A stretch of 64,000 nt of DNA from Gaertneriomyces semiglobifer (lineage: Eukaryota > Chytridiomycota > Chytridiomycetes > Spizellomycetales > Spizellomycetaceae): the NCBI GenBank assembly GCA_025558075.1, contig JAHLKF010000002.1, forward strand, positions 992,001-1,056,000. Reading direction: 5' to 3'. This document shows positions 37,101 through 48,300 of the stretch, one piece after another (positions within the stretch are counted from its first letter, which is position 1; each line of letters begins with the position of its first letter). The position numbers and the translations under genes are program-made. The notes under the pieces were generated by a model that was not told the origin of the DNA, did not search any database, and saw nothing but the letters and a program-made list of their open reading frames with translations.

Positions 37101-37894
37101 GCCTTATCCGCATCGGACATGAATGTCATGTCAAGCTTCATCTGAGCTGCAGCTATATGAGGATCTAACCAATGCTAAGGCGCTAAGTTGCACTATTTCT
37201 CACTCTGTAAAGCATCTTCATTGATGTTCACAAGTTTGGGTAATCGCTTTAGGTATCGCCTGCATAACTAATTTCAGTCAACCGGGAGTGCTTATCATCT
37301 TCCGCCACATGCAACGGCTCACCTTCATTAGCGTGTACAGCAACTCAGACTTCGCTTGCTTATCATCCAGAGACCATCGATAGGTCTTGCCTAGGTTGAC
37401 CGTGACGTGCACATCCTGCCAAAGATATTCCATGTCACCAGCCGTTACCTTGCAATGGAAGTTAACGCAGCGAAGAAGAAGCATACTTCTGCATCTTCAA
37501 TTAGCTTGATATCGTCTAATCCCCATGATTTACTTATAGAATAGCCGGATTTGCTCTGTTTAACTTTATGGATACGGTATTTCATATTTTTCTTTACTAC
37601 ACAAGTAGGATGGTCAAGTTCTTTGATGGCGCGAATACCGTACATAGAGAGAGTTCTCTCCTTACCGGTTATACATATCCATCGAGCCTTACGGCCACCC
37701 TTTTTGTTCTCCTCCCAAACTCTGGAGTTCAGGATGAGCTGTTCATTGTACTTGTCGCTGCTGCTGTCGTGGTTGTCGCGTAAGGAGCGTAGCTGGATGA
37801 CTGGCGGCTCTTTGGAAGCACCGTTCCCATCGATACCACCAAGGCCAACGAAAAGCTGTGTGGAGAGCTGCCTCTTGACAGCCTTAGCATCCAT
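34197..37894 (-). CDS. SEC3: Exocyst subunit SEC3 (EXOC1)
   Basis: Tethers secretory vesicles to the plasma membrane through PI(4,5)P2 and small GTPases. Ten exons: 37894-37487, 37415-37323, 37267-37204, 37152-36881, 36825-36700, 36648-36304, 36246-34881, 34815-34670, 34603-34484 and 34421-34197; 1,054 residues with all junctions in frame. The N-terminal PH-like lipid-binding domain (~60-210) has ARWICITGKERTL, SYGISKSW-type and DVHVTVNLGKTYRWSLDD motifs. The coiled-coil region contains ANVHAIISSEEHANNVVGQL. The C-terminal helical bundle has MSYVHEMGRVYARDI, NMHHFYSELRARKVSALDTY, KEVLKKYPGKE and LLQVIWRGIQEEFAKTYKRY, as in EXOC1. A Ser/Ala-rich, disordered insert lies near residues 485-575. 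Confidence 0.93.
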
Positions 37895-38432
37895 TATGCG
37901 TATGCTTGAGTTTTGGCGAGAACCAACAAGCTCATGTTCAACGCGTTCCTGCGTAAACTTACCGCCTGGGTCTGCGGATAGAACATTACTGCTATACAGC
38001 TGTGGATGATGGAACACAATTGGTAAAGCGTAGGTTAGAGAGTGCTCGCTCTAGATCGATGTGACTTTGATTTGCGGTGCGACGGAAATGTTGGGCAGTG
38101 CGGAGAGGATTCAAGTAATACCAGGAAAACATAGTATTGATATTATCCTCGACAAGTTATACGCCCATGCGATGGCGTCCCTGCCATCATTGTCAACAAT
38201 GGGTTACCTTTGTTGCAATTCTCTGGCATCTACTAATAAGTCATGGGTGACAGGAGAAGGCAGGTGTATGTCCTGTGCCTTCGTCAATGTGCTCTACACG
38301 ATCGTCGGGCCGGCAGCTGCACTCACGGACGAAGCCATACCGCTCCCGTGTATATTAAGACGTACGCCTCCACCTAGTCCGCCATGCCTCACAAGCCGAT
38401 ATTGCTTGCTTTCGCGCTGTTGTATGAGAGCA
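37895..38432. other. Intergenic region upstream of SEC3
   Basis: 538 bp between the SEC3 start and the stop of the next gene on the same strand. A plus-strand open frame crosses it but is antisense to the flanking gene and looks non-coding. No other element is recognised. Confidence 0.5.
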
Positions 38433-39127
38433 CTACCAGCGACCACTTCTTCCAGTCGTCGACGAGAGCCTTCTGATTTCGGTATCCATTTCAGCTTCGT
38501 TCAACCTTTCCCCTCCCCATCCAAATACTCCCTTGAAAAGGCTTTTCAGATCGAAAACAACAGCTGTCAACCAGAAGAGCGCACTGAAACTGCCCCAGGC
38601 GAGTACCCAGTTGAAATAGTCGCATGTTTTCGAGGTTCCAGGTGGACAGCTGGATCCCATCTTTATACCCAGGGTAAGTATGCAAATGATCCATAGGAAT
38701 GTGAAGACGATGTCGAACAAACTCTCAAAGATGAGAACTTTCAACGAAGACCAAGACTTCATTATGCATGATACGAAATACCTATTTTGTACGTCAGCCA
38801 CTACTCACTCAAAGCAACGCTGTATTTGAAGTAAAAGTAGACTCACTGTAAGACCAGTACAACGCTCACAACTGGGCTCAGCACCGCGAGCGCCCAGGTA
38901 TATCGCACTGTCGGCCATAAATCGTGCGACTCCATCTCCGGGTCTGCAAGTTTTCCAATGAAATAATAGCTCGCTAACGCAACAAGGCATTGAAAAAATC
39001 TGCAGGCGAACCGCCCAGCTTTGTCAATTTCAAAATGTCTGCGGGAACGGGAGCTACCTCCCGCCCGGCTAGGGAATGACTTGTGGATGGACTTGAAATG
39101 CGATAGGCGGGTGGATAGTTTGGGCAT
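38433..39127 (-). CDS. Four-TM MARVEL-like membrane protein
   Basis: Exons are 39127-38847 and 38781-38433, with an intron at 38846-38782 (GTGAGT, branch GGCTGAC, ATAG); 209 residues. After a basic N-terminus (SRAGGSSRSRRHFEIDK) four hydrophobic segments follow: CRFFQCLVALASYYFIG, RYTWALAVLSPVVSVVLVLQ, LFDIVFTFLWIICILTLG and VLAWGSFSALFWLTAVVFDL. Between TM3 and TM4 are paired Cys (SSCPPGTSKTC). The layout, the R/K-RFFQ start of TM1 and the late Trp/Phe-rich TM4 fit fungal MARVEL-type proteins of the plasma membrane, but the family is loosely conserved. The intron lies between TM2 and TM3. Confidence 0.65.
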
Positions 39128-39863
39128 AGCTGCAACGTTGACCTACGTTTTCCCACGGTTTCTCCTTCTCCAAAACCCATGTTAGAGCAGCCGAACAGCT
39201 GTATGCTATTGTTATACGTCGCAGGAAATACGCGTGCGTGCCTGTCGGTCAACTCCGCGCGCGCGCGTAGGTGTTTGGGAGGAATAACGATCCTGTGCGA
39301 ACCTCTGCGAGTGATATATTTAACGGAATCCGCAACAAGTTGCTCTTCGACTCGAGGTCCTAGACTACTACCCGGTGCTGGAAAAAGTGGGAGTCTAGAA
39401 GAACTGTCTCCGACTACCTGCTCGGCTTCGCTTATCAAGTTCGCTTGGTGAAAGTGCAAGGACTGTTCTTATTTCCCAATGGTCTAGTGTGAGCCACTTG
39501 AAGCATTCCTATGCATTGACCACATCCTTCCATAGTGGAGGCAGCCAACTTTCTTTACAGAGGCCTCCGCTTTCAAACGCGATACAGACCATGGGTTGGG
39601 GAGGTTTCCTTCTGGAGGTCTATTTATATTCTATCCAGGTCCTCCGTTGAAAGACAATCAGTAGCCGAGAACTTTACGTTCAGTCGTGTCGGCGTTGACG
39701 CCGGTATCCTTTGAACATGGGGCAATACCCTGATGTGACTACTACTCTCTGCCTTGATGCTTTGTGCCTCCTTCGTGGTTGATATACAGTATGCACGTTG
39801 AACCGGACGCTATAGCTGGAAGGTCAGCAGCATATTTGATATTACCGAACCTCTTGAAGAGTT
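39128..39863. other. Divergent intergenic region with (GC)n tract
   Basis: 736 bp between two divergent genes. A CGCGCGCGCG run lies near 39260. A minus-strand frame up to 39459 starts with TTG and runs antisense-like into the neighbouring exon; I see no firm gene. Confidence 0.45.
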
Positions 39864-40739
39864 ATGAGCTTTCTCCATGGTCGGGCGAACGTTTCAATCT
39901 CCAGCGTCTTACTCCTCCTGCTCACGCTCGCAGTATTGCTTCCGCAATGTGCATGTGCGTCGGCGGTTGACGCCTTCCTCGACTCGCCTTTTGGCCTGAT
40001 CAACGTTGTCATGAACCTCCAGGCAAATTATGCTACCGGAACTGCAGCGGATGCCATGGCCGGTGGAATCGGAGACTGGGAAAGCATCTTTCACCAAGTC
40101 GTATGTACGGGTTGCTTGTATGAGCAAATGGACATCGCCTCGTATTTCATGGTGGAAGTTTACCTCCTACTTACACAACCCATGCGAGGGAAGCCAAAGT
40201 ACCTCGTTCTTGGACTTATTCAAGAGGTTCGACTACGGGAGTCACCCGGAATGGCGAGCCATGTCTTCTACACCTTCGTACTCGTTTCGACTGCTCTCGC
40301 TGATGCGCGAGCGGGACGACTATTTTGGACCTTTATCATGATCGCGAATGTTTTCGTCAACTTCGCAGTCATTGGCGCTCGGGAACTTCACCTCAAGGGC
40401 AGCGCATCACTGGGCACGTCTCCACTTCACCAGAGTGCACGACGACTTCTGCGACTGTCAATTTTGCTCATGTCGATAACTTGGTGTTTCGTTTTATTCT
40501 TCAAACCTGACACTACCTACGGAACGACGGTGGGGGTCTTACGACCTTGGCTTCATTGGGGTTCCGTTGCATGGGCGTTTTCCATGCTTATTACATACGG
40601 GGCGAGCGTGCTTGGGGTAATGAACAAGAGCGTTGGTGCCAGAAGTTGGCGAGCCTTTCAATTCCTCATTGCTTTCGGAATGTGGGGTGTGCGTTTGCTA
40701 GCATATAACTGTGCTTTAGAGAGCTGTGCTGCTCACTGA
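39864..40739 (+). CDS. Multi-pass membrane protein with signal peptide, unknown function
   Basis: A single-exon 291-residue frame with a clear signal peptide (VSISSVLLLLLTLAVLLP, then CACASA). A lumenal segment follows with Gly/Ala-rich sequence and a Cys pair (VVCTGCLYEQ). Several membrane segments come next: about 94-105 (weak), HVFYTFVLVSTALADA, LFWTFIMIANVFVNFAVIGA, LLRLSILLMSITWCFVLFF, WGSVAWAFSMLITYGASVLG and a last one ending LLAYNCALESCAAH. Cys residues flank the C-terminal helix. I do not recognise the family. Strong hydrophobic periodicity and a good ATG support a real gene. Confidence 0.6.
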   Translation: MSFLHGRANVSISSVLLLLLTLAVLLPQCACASAVDAFLDSPFGLINVVMNLQANYATGTAADAMAGGIGDWESIFHQVVCTGCLYEQMDIASYFMVEVYLLLTQPMRGKPKYLVLGLIQEVRLRESPGMASHVFYTFVLVSTALADARAGRLFWTFIMIANVFVNFAVIGARELHLKGSASLGTSPLHQSARRLLRLSILLMSITWCFVLFFKPDTTYGTTVGVLRPWLHWGSVAWAFSMLITYGASVLGVMNKSVGARSWRAFQFLIAFGMWGVRLLAYNCALESCAAH

Positions 40740-41301
40740 ACTATGCGTACCTACATTGTACTGTACTAAGAAACCCGACGTTGGAATTTCGAGACTTTGT
40801 GGCGATGGCCATCCTGCGTTGGCAGGCTTCTTGCTATACAAATAACGAGGTATTCATTCAACTGAATCCAACGCCAGGGACTGGGTCCGCTGATAATCCC
40901 AGATTTGCAGTATGAATTCGCTTCCGCCCTAAAGTCCATGAGGGAGTTGACCAAAGTGCGATCGTACCATACATACGTATACTGCTTGTGAGAATAGTGA
41001 CCTCGTCACCAAATGCGTCGTATGGAGCGTAGATCTGGATGGACGTTCTGCTGGGCTTTGCTTGATCGCGTTTGCCACTTTTGACAGGTTGACAGGCAAT
41101 GACAGCCGAGGCTTTTCGTCACGAAAAGGAACCCCTGCCCGATTATGGAACTGCAAGGGAAACATCCGATCAGCAGCATTGCATTGCCGCCGCGGGAATG
41201 CTGTAGTTAGGACGACCATTTTCAGTGCCTTTCCGCCCCTTGGCTAGTGGAAGAGCGCCCGTAACAAGTGTTTATCTGCATCAACCAGGAAGAGCCGGGA
41301 A
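40740..41301. other. Intergenic region
   Basis: 562 bp between two same-strand genes. A minus-strand 96-codon frame (40929-41219) is open but unsupported by any recognisable motif. Nothing else is recognised. Confidence 0.45.
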
Positions 41302-42591
41302 ATGCCAGCGTCAGCAGCCTCTATCATTCCGTTCGACGTCTACCCTCTGATTTTCCTTTGGTGTGATGATGAGACCGCTGTGCGCCTGCTACAAACCCAT
41401 CGTACTGTGGATGACACCATATCGACGACCGACAAAGTCCGTCGTTGGCTGCGCTGTTTCTTGCTCTGTGTCGGCAGCACGCCCTCGGATGCTTTCAGTA
41501 ATGCGTGCAGAAGAGGTCTTCCCGCCGCGGTGCGATATCTATTGAAACTTGGCGCGAATGTGCACGCAGATGATGACAGGGCTCTACGGATGGCTTGTCA
41601 AAATGGTTACACTGAAGTAGCTGCTCTCCTGTTGGAACATGGCGCCAATGTACATGCAGATGATGACTATGCCTTACGGATAGCTTGTGAAGTCGGAGAC
41701 ACCGAAGAGGTTTCCCTCCTATGGGAACACGGCGCCAATGTGCATGCAGATGATGGCAAGGCCTTGCGGATGGCTTCTCGTCGGGGACTCTCTAAAGTGG
41801 TTGCCCTCCTGTTGGAGCACGGCGCCAAGGTGCGTGCAGATGATGACGATGCTCTCCGGATAGCTTGCGAATACGGACACACTGAAGTGGTTGCGCTCCT
41901 GGTGGAGCACGGGGCCGATGTGCGTGCAAATGATGACTCTGCCTTACGGATAGCCTGTGAAAATGGACACACTGAAGTGGTTGCCCTCCTATTGGAATAC
42001 GGCGCCAATTTGCACGCAGACGATGACGATTCTCTACAGACAGCTTGTAAGTACGGACACACTGAAGTGGTTGCGCTCCTGTTGAAGCACGGCGCCAAGG
42101 TGCGTGCAGATGATGACTCTGCCTTACGGATAGCTTGTAAAGTCGGACACACTGAACTGGTTTCCGTCCTATTGGAACACGGCGCCAATGTGCATGCAGA
42201 TGATGACTATGCCTTACAGATAGCTTGTGGAAATGGACACACTGAAGTAGTTGCCCTCCTATTGGAACACGGCGCCAATGTGCATGCAGATGATGGCAAG
42301 GCCTTGCGGATGGCTTCTCGTTGGGGACTCTCTAAAGTAGTTGCCCTCCTGTTGGAGCACGGCGCCAATGTGCACGCACGAGATGACGTTGCTCTACGGA
42401 TGGCTTCTGATTTTGGACAGACTGAAACAGTTTCTTACCTGTTGGAACATGGCGCCAATGTCCATGCAGATGATGACTATGCCTTACGGATAGCTTGTGA
42501 AAATGGACACACTGAAACAGCTTCCCTCCTGTTGCAACACGGCGCCAAGATCCATGCAGACCATGCAGATGATGCCGATGCTGTGCGATAG
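41302..42591 (+). CDS. Ankyrin-repeat protein with F-box-like N-terminus, 30-residue repeats
   Basis: Single exon, 429 residues. Residues ~8-40 (SIIPFDVYPLIFLWCDDETA) look F-box-like; the rest is about twelve tandem ankyrin repeats. The unit is 30 residues, not the usual 33: the consensus is ADDD-ALRIACENGHTEVVALLLEHGA, with a shortened beta-hairpin loop. Such 30-residue units are common in giant-virus and some protist or chytrid ankyrin proteins, as I recall. Units are nearly identical at DNA level, so the array expanded recently. A block containing ALRMASR.GLSKVVALL appears twice, 540 nt apart. The stop at 42589-42591 interrupts a further repeat, so the protein is probably truncated compared with its ancestor. 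It is likely a protein-binding scaffold, perhaps a ubiquitin-ligase adaptor (inference). Confidence 0.8.
   Translation: MPASAASIIPFDVYPLIFLWCDDETAVRLLQTHRTVDDTISTTDKVRRWLRCFLLCVGSTPSDAFSNACRRGLPAAVRYLLKLGANVHADDDRALRMACQNGYTEVAALLLEHGANVHADDDYALRIACEVGDTEEVSLLWEHGANVHADDGKALRMASRRGLSKVVALLLEHGAKVRADDDDALRIACEYGHTEVVALLVEHGADVRANDDSALRIACENGHTEVVALLLEYGANLHADDDDSLQTACKYGHTEVVALLLKHGAKVRADDDSALRIACKVGHTELVSVLLEHGANVHADDDYALQIACGNGHTEVVALLLEHGANVHADDGKALRMASRWGLSKVVALLLEHGANVHARDDVALRMASDFGQTETVSYLLEHGANVHADDDYALRIACENGHTETASLLLQHGAKIHADHADDADAVR
41560..42588 (+). repeat. Tandem 90-bp ankyrin DNA repeats
   Basis: About eleven head-to-tail 90-bp units, each coding one 30-residue ankyrin repeat. 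Units share long identical stretches such as GGCGCCAATGTGCATGCAGA. A six-unit (540 bp) higher-order duplication is visible: the unit at 41761 and the one at 42301 differ at only a few bases. Confidence 0.85.
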
Positions 42592-42700
42592 ACTTTCCAG
42601 TACGGACCGAGTTGTGCGTTGCTTGGGACGTGATGCCAAAGTCTATCTCGGCAGAGGAAAACTCTGCCGTACGCATGTTGAAGCCGTTTCCCTCTAGGAC
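42592..42700 (+). pseudogene. Decayed downstream ankyrin repeats
   Basis: Sequence just after the stop still aligns with the repeat consensus. CAGTACGGACC matches GAATACGGACAC; GATGCCAAAGTC matches GGCGCCAAGGTG; ACTCTGCCGTACG matches ACTCTGCCTTACG; and TTGAAGCCGTTTCCCTC matches CTGAAGTGGTTTCCCTC. Stops and small shifts break the frame. The terminating TAG occupies the position of the ATA codon in intact units. This is the relic of one or two further repeats. Confidence 0.65.
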
Positions 42701-45350
42701 AAGCGTTGCGAATTGCAAGCGACAAGGATTGAAGTGTTTGAGACCCGCTGACTTTGGTCCCCCAAAGGTTTCCGTGTGTAGAAGCAATGGGTCAAGATCA
42801 TTGTGGATCACCTGCCATTTTTGCAAACTTAGAATAGTCATAGCACCCTATAAAGGTATTCTGTCTGTGGGAAAATAGTGATCAGATTTGACAAGATTCA
42901 ACGGCCTCCGCAGTACTACATCCATGTAGTTGCTGTAGTGGGAAAGTCCGGCGTCGATGCTGGTGACGACTCTAACGCTGGCAATCAAGCCTTCGTTGTC
43001 ACCACCGCTGTTGTGGACGACGGCCGTCGTGCGAATGTAGTAAAGGCCGGTATGACACCGTTCCGGACATGGAAATGATCTCTGGCCGTGGGGTGCGCGC
43101 GACACTGCCATCAGAACTCACCGACATATACCGGAGTTGGTGAACACTCGCAACTCATGTGGATAACATGGTGCGGGTGTGGGTACAACAAGATGAGGTC
43201 GTTCTCCGAACCTCCCGTCACGCTCGACAATCGGCTCTGCATGCTCAACAGGTCTGCTCCAGCAACCGGGATACAGCCAACGAGTCGGCAATCGGCCCTT
43301 GCGTATTCCTTCCAGTGCTTACGAGTGAGAAAAGGACTCTTTGATGGTACTTGCGTCCACGTCGGCCCCGCCCACACCGCAGCGATATTATCGACGCTCC
43401 TCGCCAGCGTGTCGAAGTCCGCGGTATCGGCCAAATCGACCAAACCTACCAACCAAGCAGGAACATTGGGCGTAACTGTGAGGCCGGGCATGGCTGTTGC
43501 TGTGTCGGACAGTTTACCGAGTACGGCGATTGATCGCTTAGTTTTAGTGGTGGGCGGCGATGGGAGGTGGTAAGAAACAAACAATTAAGCCATTGGCATT
43601 TCTACTATCGAGTCGAATGCGGACTCAGCAAAGTGGTCGGCCTGGTTTTTCCCCAGGGAAGCGCTCGTGGGAGCTACTAACAAGAGGCTCCAGCGGTTTA
43701 CGGCAACACGCGAGCTTGCACCAACGGGAACTGGGCTCATTGAGTTACCACAGGCACTCCAACACACACCGAGTCTCCACCACCGGCACTGCAGTCCTGC
43801 CCAGGCAGCTCAATGATCAAGCGAATTACCGACAAAAGCCTCCAATTTAACAGCCCTTTGGACGCTTATCCACGCGGGATACAGCAGACAAATGCCTATG
43901 ACATTGGAAATCCTAAACCCAATCTTTTCAACACTTTCTCATCGATGGACTTTTTGCAGTACACCCATCCTTGATCTTCTTAAGCTCGGCTATCAGGACA
44001 TTTCTGATAATGCCCGGCTTGATCCTGTCGGAAGGGTTAGTACGGGCGACGTAGATCGTGAAGGCAGTACCCGCAAGAATCAAAAATATGCATGAAAATA
44101 AATTCTCACAATTTCTTCAGAAGGTTTGTCGCCTTCGAATTGGACCATTACTATTAGATGAGAAGTGCTGTTTGTTAAGATTCTATTCGATTGCATAGAG
44201 TCAACATGCAGATACAAATGATGAACTCCATATGGTCGACCTATGGAAACGAGGGCTGCGTCTGTCTGGTTTTCATGCTTTCGGATGGGAGAGAGCGTGG
44301 GATCAGCACATGGCAGCGGAAACATTGAATCCGGCAAAAGCTGCCCCGACACCGATACTGGTACCAGCAGCCTCCATCACTCGCCGAAAAGGCCCTTTAC
44401 GATGTATCCAGTTCGGAAGGGCTGGTCTACCCACCTAAAACCAGAGCACCCGCAATGAATGAACGAAGAGCAGGCGAGAGAGTGTGCGACGCGGCGTTTT
44501 TTACCCGCGGAAGATGTAATGGTTTCTACAGAGCAGCCTGGACGTTCCATAGAATCAGCCGAGTTTAATGACCAACGAAGAAATGCCATTCCATGCGTCC
44601 AATTCACGTCGGGAATCATGATTGTCATTATCTTCGTTACGTGAGCCGCTATGCGGTTTGGGTCCTAGATAGTCATTGTCTGGCCGCAGTCGCAACTGGG
44701 TGCGCCAGGATATCTGCGACTACCTTATTCCACATTGGATGATCTTTGCCGGGAAGCTCCACGAATGGGTTGAGACGCTTGGCCAAATTGTACTCTACAT
44801 TCGTACCGGAGCACTGTTCGCCGGCAATGATGTTTGTGATGTTGCTCATCCATCCTGGATGGGTCGATTGTGAAACTCCTTCCTATATGCACGGATTTTA
44901 AAAACACTTGCGACTCACAATCTCTATTGGCCGCTGACGGTGCGGTGCGTCTTAGGAATTCAACTTAGGAATCGGACTGGTGGGAAAGTACCTTTCGAGA
45001 CAGTTACTTTGCTCATAACAACCTGTTGTCTGATAAGGACGTGGCGAACTGGTACCACATCCAGCAAGCGTATAGCAACGGGAGCCTAGCAGCCTTGTAG
45101 TGTAAATGAGTGAGAAAATGGCTGCCAGAGTTACCCGATCGCAAACTCTTGTGAAAGTGTCCGCCTTCTGGAAACGAACAGCATGCCACCTTCGTCGTGC
45201 CATGCCTGGGAATGTGCAGGATACCAAGTGAGAGGGATATACCCAATCGACACTGTCGCCCGCATGAGGTGGGTGCGCCTCAGTCGTTACTTGGATTTGA
45301 CGTATACAATCAGTGCACTGTACCCAAGTCCGATGCGACTAACTAAGAAG
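42701..45350. other. Region without a firm gene
   Basis: 2.65 kb with only short frames. The best are on the minus strand. 43111-43584 (from the Met in MPGLTVTPNVPAWLVG) contains WAGPTWTQVPSKSPFL and has gene-like codon use. 42848-43111 contains IASVRVVTSIDAGLSHYSNY. 44080-44352 contains SIGRPYGVHHLYLHVDS and could splice at 44094 (GTGAGA) over an ACTAAC branch site. I could not join them into one convincing model nor name a family. They may be a diverged gene, pseudogene remnants or chance. Confidence 0.35.
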
Positions 45351-48300
45351 CTAAACTTCCTGCACAGGTTCTCGTTTTCCACGGAAACGCCGCAACATCC
45401 TTCTGAAGCGCCATTTGATTGTTGGATAATAGCAGTCCAGATATAGCACACTCAACTGAATAAATCGGAGCGCCAGGTCACCTATCAGCAGAGCCGACAG
45501 GGCAACCCACCGACCCGCATTTGAGGGCCATATTCCGTTGATAGTCTTGATCACCAGGTCTCCTTGGGTGACGCTGCACTCATCCTTGTCCATTGGGCTC
45601 TGTAGCACGCACGCACCACGTCCTCCCACAGTTGAAGAGGATAACGCCTGCAAACCCCAGTAGGGAGGACTTACATATTGGATCCAGATGAGGGCATCAT
45701 AAACCGCACTAAACAACAGGGGACGATTAGAATGGTTCCAATGGAGCGATAAATAAATTACGAGCCTTACGTGCTGCCTTCTTTCAAGAAAACTCCACTG
45801 AAAAGACCCACGACGCCGAGGGACCCCACCGCAAGCAACCCGGTAATACGAGATTCTAACGGCAACGCTATGATGGCGCTCGACAGACTAGTCGCCGTGA
45901 TCAGGTACACGAAGACTGACAAGATGGTGTCCAGTGATCCTATGCGCGAGAGTTCCTCCCGGTCCATCGTAGCAAACATGCAGAGAGCGCCCGGGACACT
46001 TTCAACGACATTTATGATATGATCGACGACAAACATCCGCAGCCAGAAAGCAAATACGGAAGTCATTCCTTGACGCATCTCCCAGCGATAGACAGTGAAT
46101 TCCAGTGGTAGCAAAATTGTCATTTGGGTATTTTTCAGCATATGCATACCGAGAACGGCGAACTGCCAACCAACTACCCGTAGCACCAACCGCATCTCGT
46201 CGCGGTCATCGCGACTAAAGATTGCTCCCAAAAGAAGCCCGAGGATCATCGACAAGGTTGCCACGGAAAACCTCGAGGAAATGGCACCTGTATGCCACCA
46301 ACGTTCTGTCCCACTCCAGAACATGGTCCAGGTACTGGCTCTGGCAGGCTTGGCACCATCAGCATCTCCGACTTGAAAAGTCACCTGCGACTCAGCCAGC
46401 TCATCGTCAGAAGCAGTGTCATATCGGTTGAGAGAACAATCAGTGGCCATTCTTCGCAAATTTGTAGGACGGTCTAAGCTAGCTGCGCGCGACAGCTTCT
46501 TCTCGCTATTGCTATGCGTCAAAGGAGGCTCGGTGTGACCGCGCCGTATCCCGGACATCGAGGTGGACCGCTGCAATGGGCGGAACTGCTTGTCGAAAGC
46601 GCGCACAACCGCTCCTTCGCAAGTGTTATTGATCGTGGAGCCGCTGCCGTCAGAGCCAGGAAGTGAGGAATCTGTAGTGCCAGAGGAAACGCTCGGAGCT
46701 GTTAGGGGTTCCCAAGTTAAATCTCCAGCAGAGACGCTGCGCCTTACGCCGCTCGGCTGTAGGCCACGGAGTCGGTGAATACTCTGGTTGAGGCTGTCTG
46801 ATGATACACTCGATGCGAGTCCATAAGAGCCAGAACCCGCAATTCGCTCGATAGCAGGGTTAACCACCACTGCACGAGGATTGCACGGGTTTAAAGTGTC
46901 AACCGTTGATAAAGGGTTTAACGAGAGGCTACTTGACAACTCTGAGGGAATCTTCATGCTTCGTATGCGCTCTATGGTGCTACCATAGAGGCTCGAATTA
47001 CGATAGGTCGCCATGAGCTCCTCGAGTTCATGGGCTTTGGCTGACCCAACCGCATCAATGATCCAGTCCGCAGGGTTGCCGCTCTTACTAGGCATGTGCA
47101 ACAAATCTAATGCCCGCTTGAAATGTTGAGTTACTGAATGCGGCGGCCCGGAAGCGCAGACTCTGCCGCTGGCCATAATCACGACCTGGTCAAAGGCATC
47201 CCAAATTTCTCTTCGTGGCATATGAATGGTGAGAACAACAGAGTGCCTGCCCGTATTGCTAATGCGTTTGAGGCACTGCACAATTTCGTAAGAAGTTTCA
47301 GCATCAAGCCCAGAGGTCGGTTCATCAAGGTATAAAATGGGAGGCATCTTCAACAATTGCAGCGCAATGGTGACTCTCCTGAGTTGCCCTCCCGAAATGC
47401 CTCCAGGCGTCCCAGGAGGCAGAATCGGCGTATCCAAACAACTACTGAGATTTACCATGTCAACGACTTCGTCCACCCGCTGCGATTTCTCATCGTCGTT
47501 CATATCAGATGGCAGTAGACATAGAGCCGCCGAGCTTAATACAGTCCTAACAGTCATGGAACTGTACGGGCAGTCCGTCTGCTCCACGTAACCCAGCAAC
47601 TGCTTCAGCTTGTGAAGCGGTGTGTGATGAAGAGACATTGAACCCAGAAAGATGCGCTTGGAAGACACGGGGTGGATCACTTTCCCAGTAAGTAAGTTCA
47701 TCAGAGACGTCTTTCCTAAAACATTCACATCTGTGAGTACAGAATGAACATGTTTGGATTGCAAAATCTGTGGGCGTACCGGCACCAGACGGTCCCATTA
47801 TGGCATTGAAGGAGCCAGGTGGAAAGTAAAGACTGACGTCGGAGAGAATGAAACGCGATGCATCTCCCGGAACTTTGAAATCCAAGAGATGGCAAGCCAG
47901 CGGCAGAGCTGAACCAATCCCTGTAGTTGTTGAAAAAGAGTTGTAATCGACTGTGGGTTTTGCCCGGCTCCGTAACTTGAAGCGTCGCGCACGAGCCGAC
48001 GCAAGAATCTGCATCAGGAAAACTATTGCTAGGAGGGCAGCAAACACAATCATGAACGGAAGGATTAGCGGTGACGATGCGGTGGTAAATATAGCACGCA
48101 CGTCGTAGGGATCATCGTAAGGCAGAGAATCCCAGTAATCGCAGTACTCGGAACGAGGATACGGGACACTTTGGAAACCACCGTGTTTTTGCCAGGTGTC
48201 ATCAAAGCGAATCACGCTGAGCGCTTCAGGTGAGGCGCGCGACATGTTAGGGTACATGAAAGATGGCCCTCCCGACGGAGAGAAAACGTTCGGGTCCGCA

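Noticed and set aside
38061..38696. 211-codon plus-strand open frame
   Set aside because: It overlaps the MARVEL-like exon in antisense, starts without a good ATG and has no recognisable motif.
41667..42188. Long minus-strand open frame across the ankyrin repeats
   Set aside because: It is the antisense of the repeats; its Ser/Cys-rich repetitive sequence only mirrors the plus-strand codons.
41560..42588. Regular direct repeats suggesting CRISPR or satellite DNA
   Set aside because: The 90-bp period is in frame, codes ankyrin repeats and has no unique spacers.
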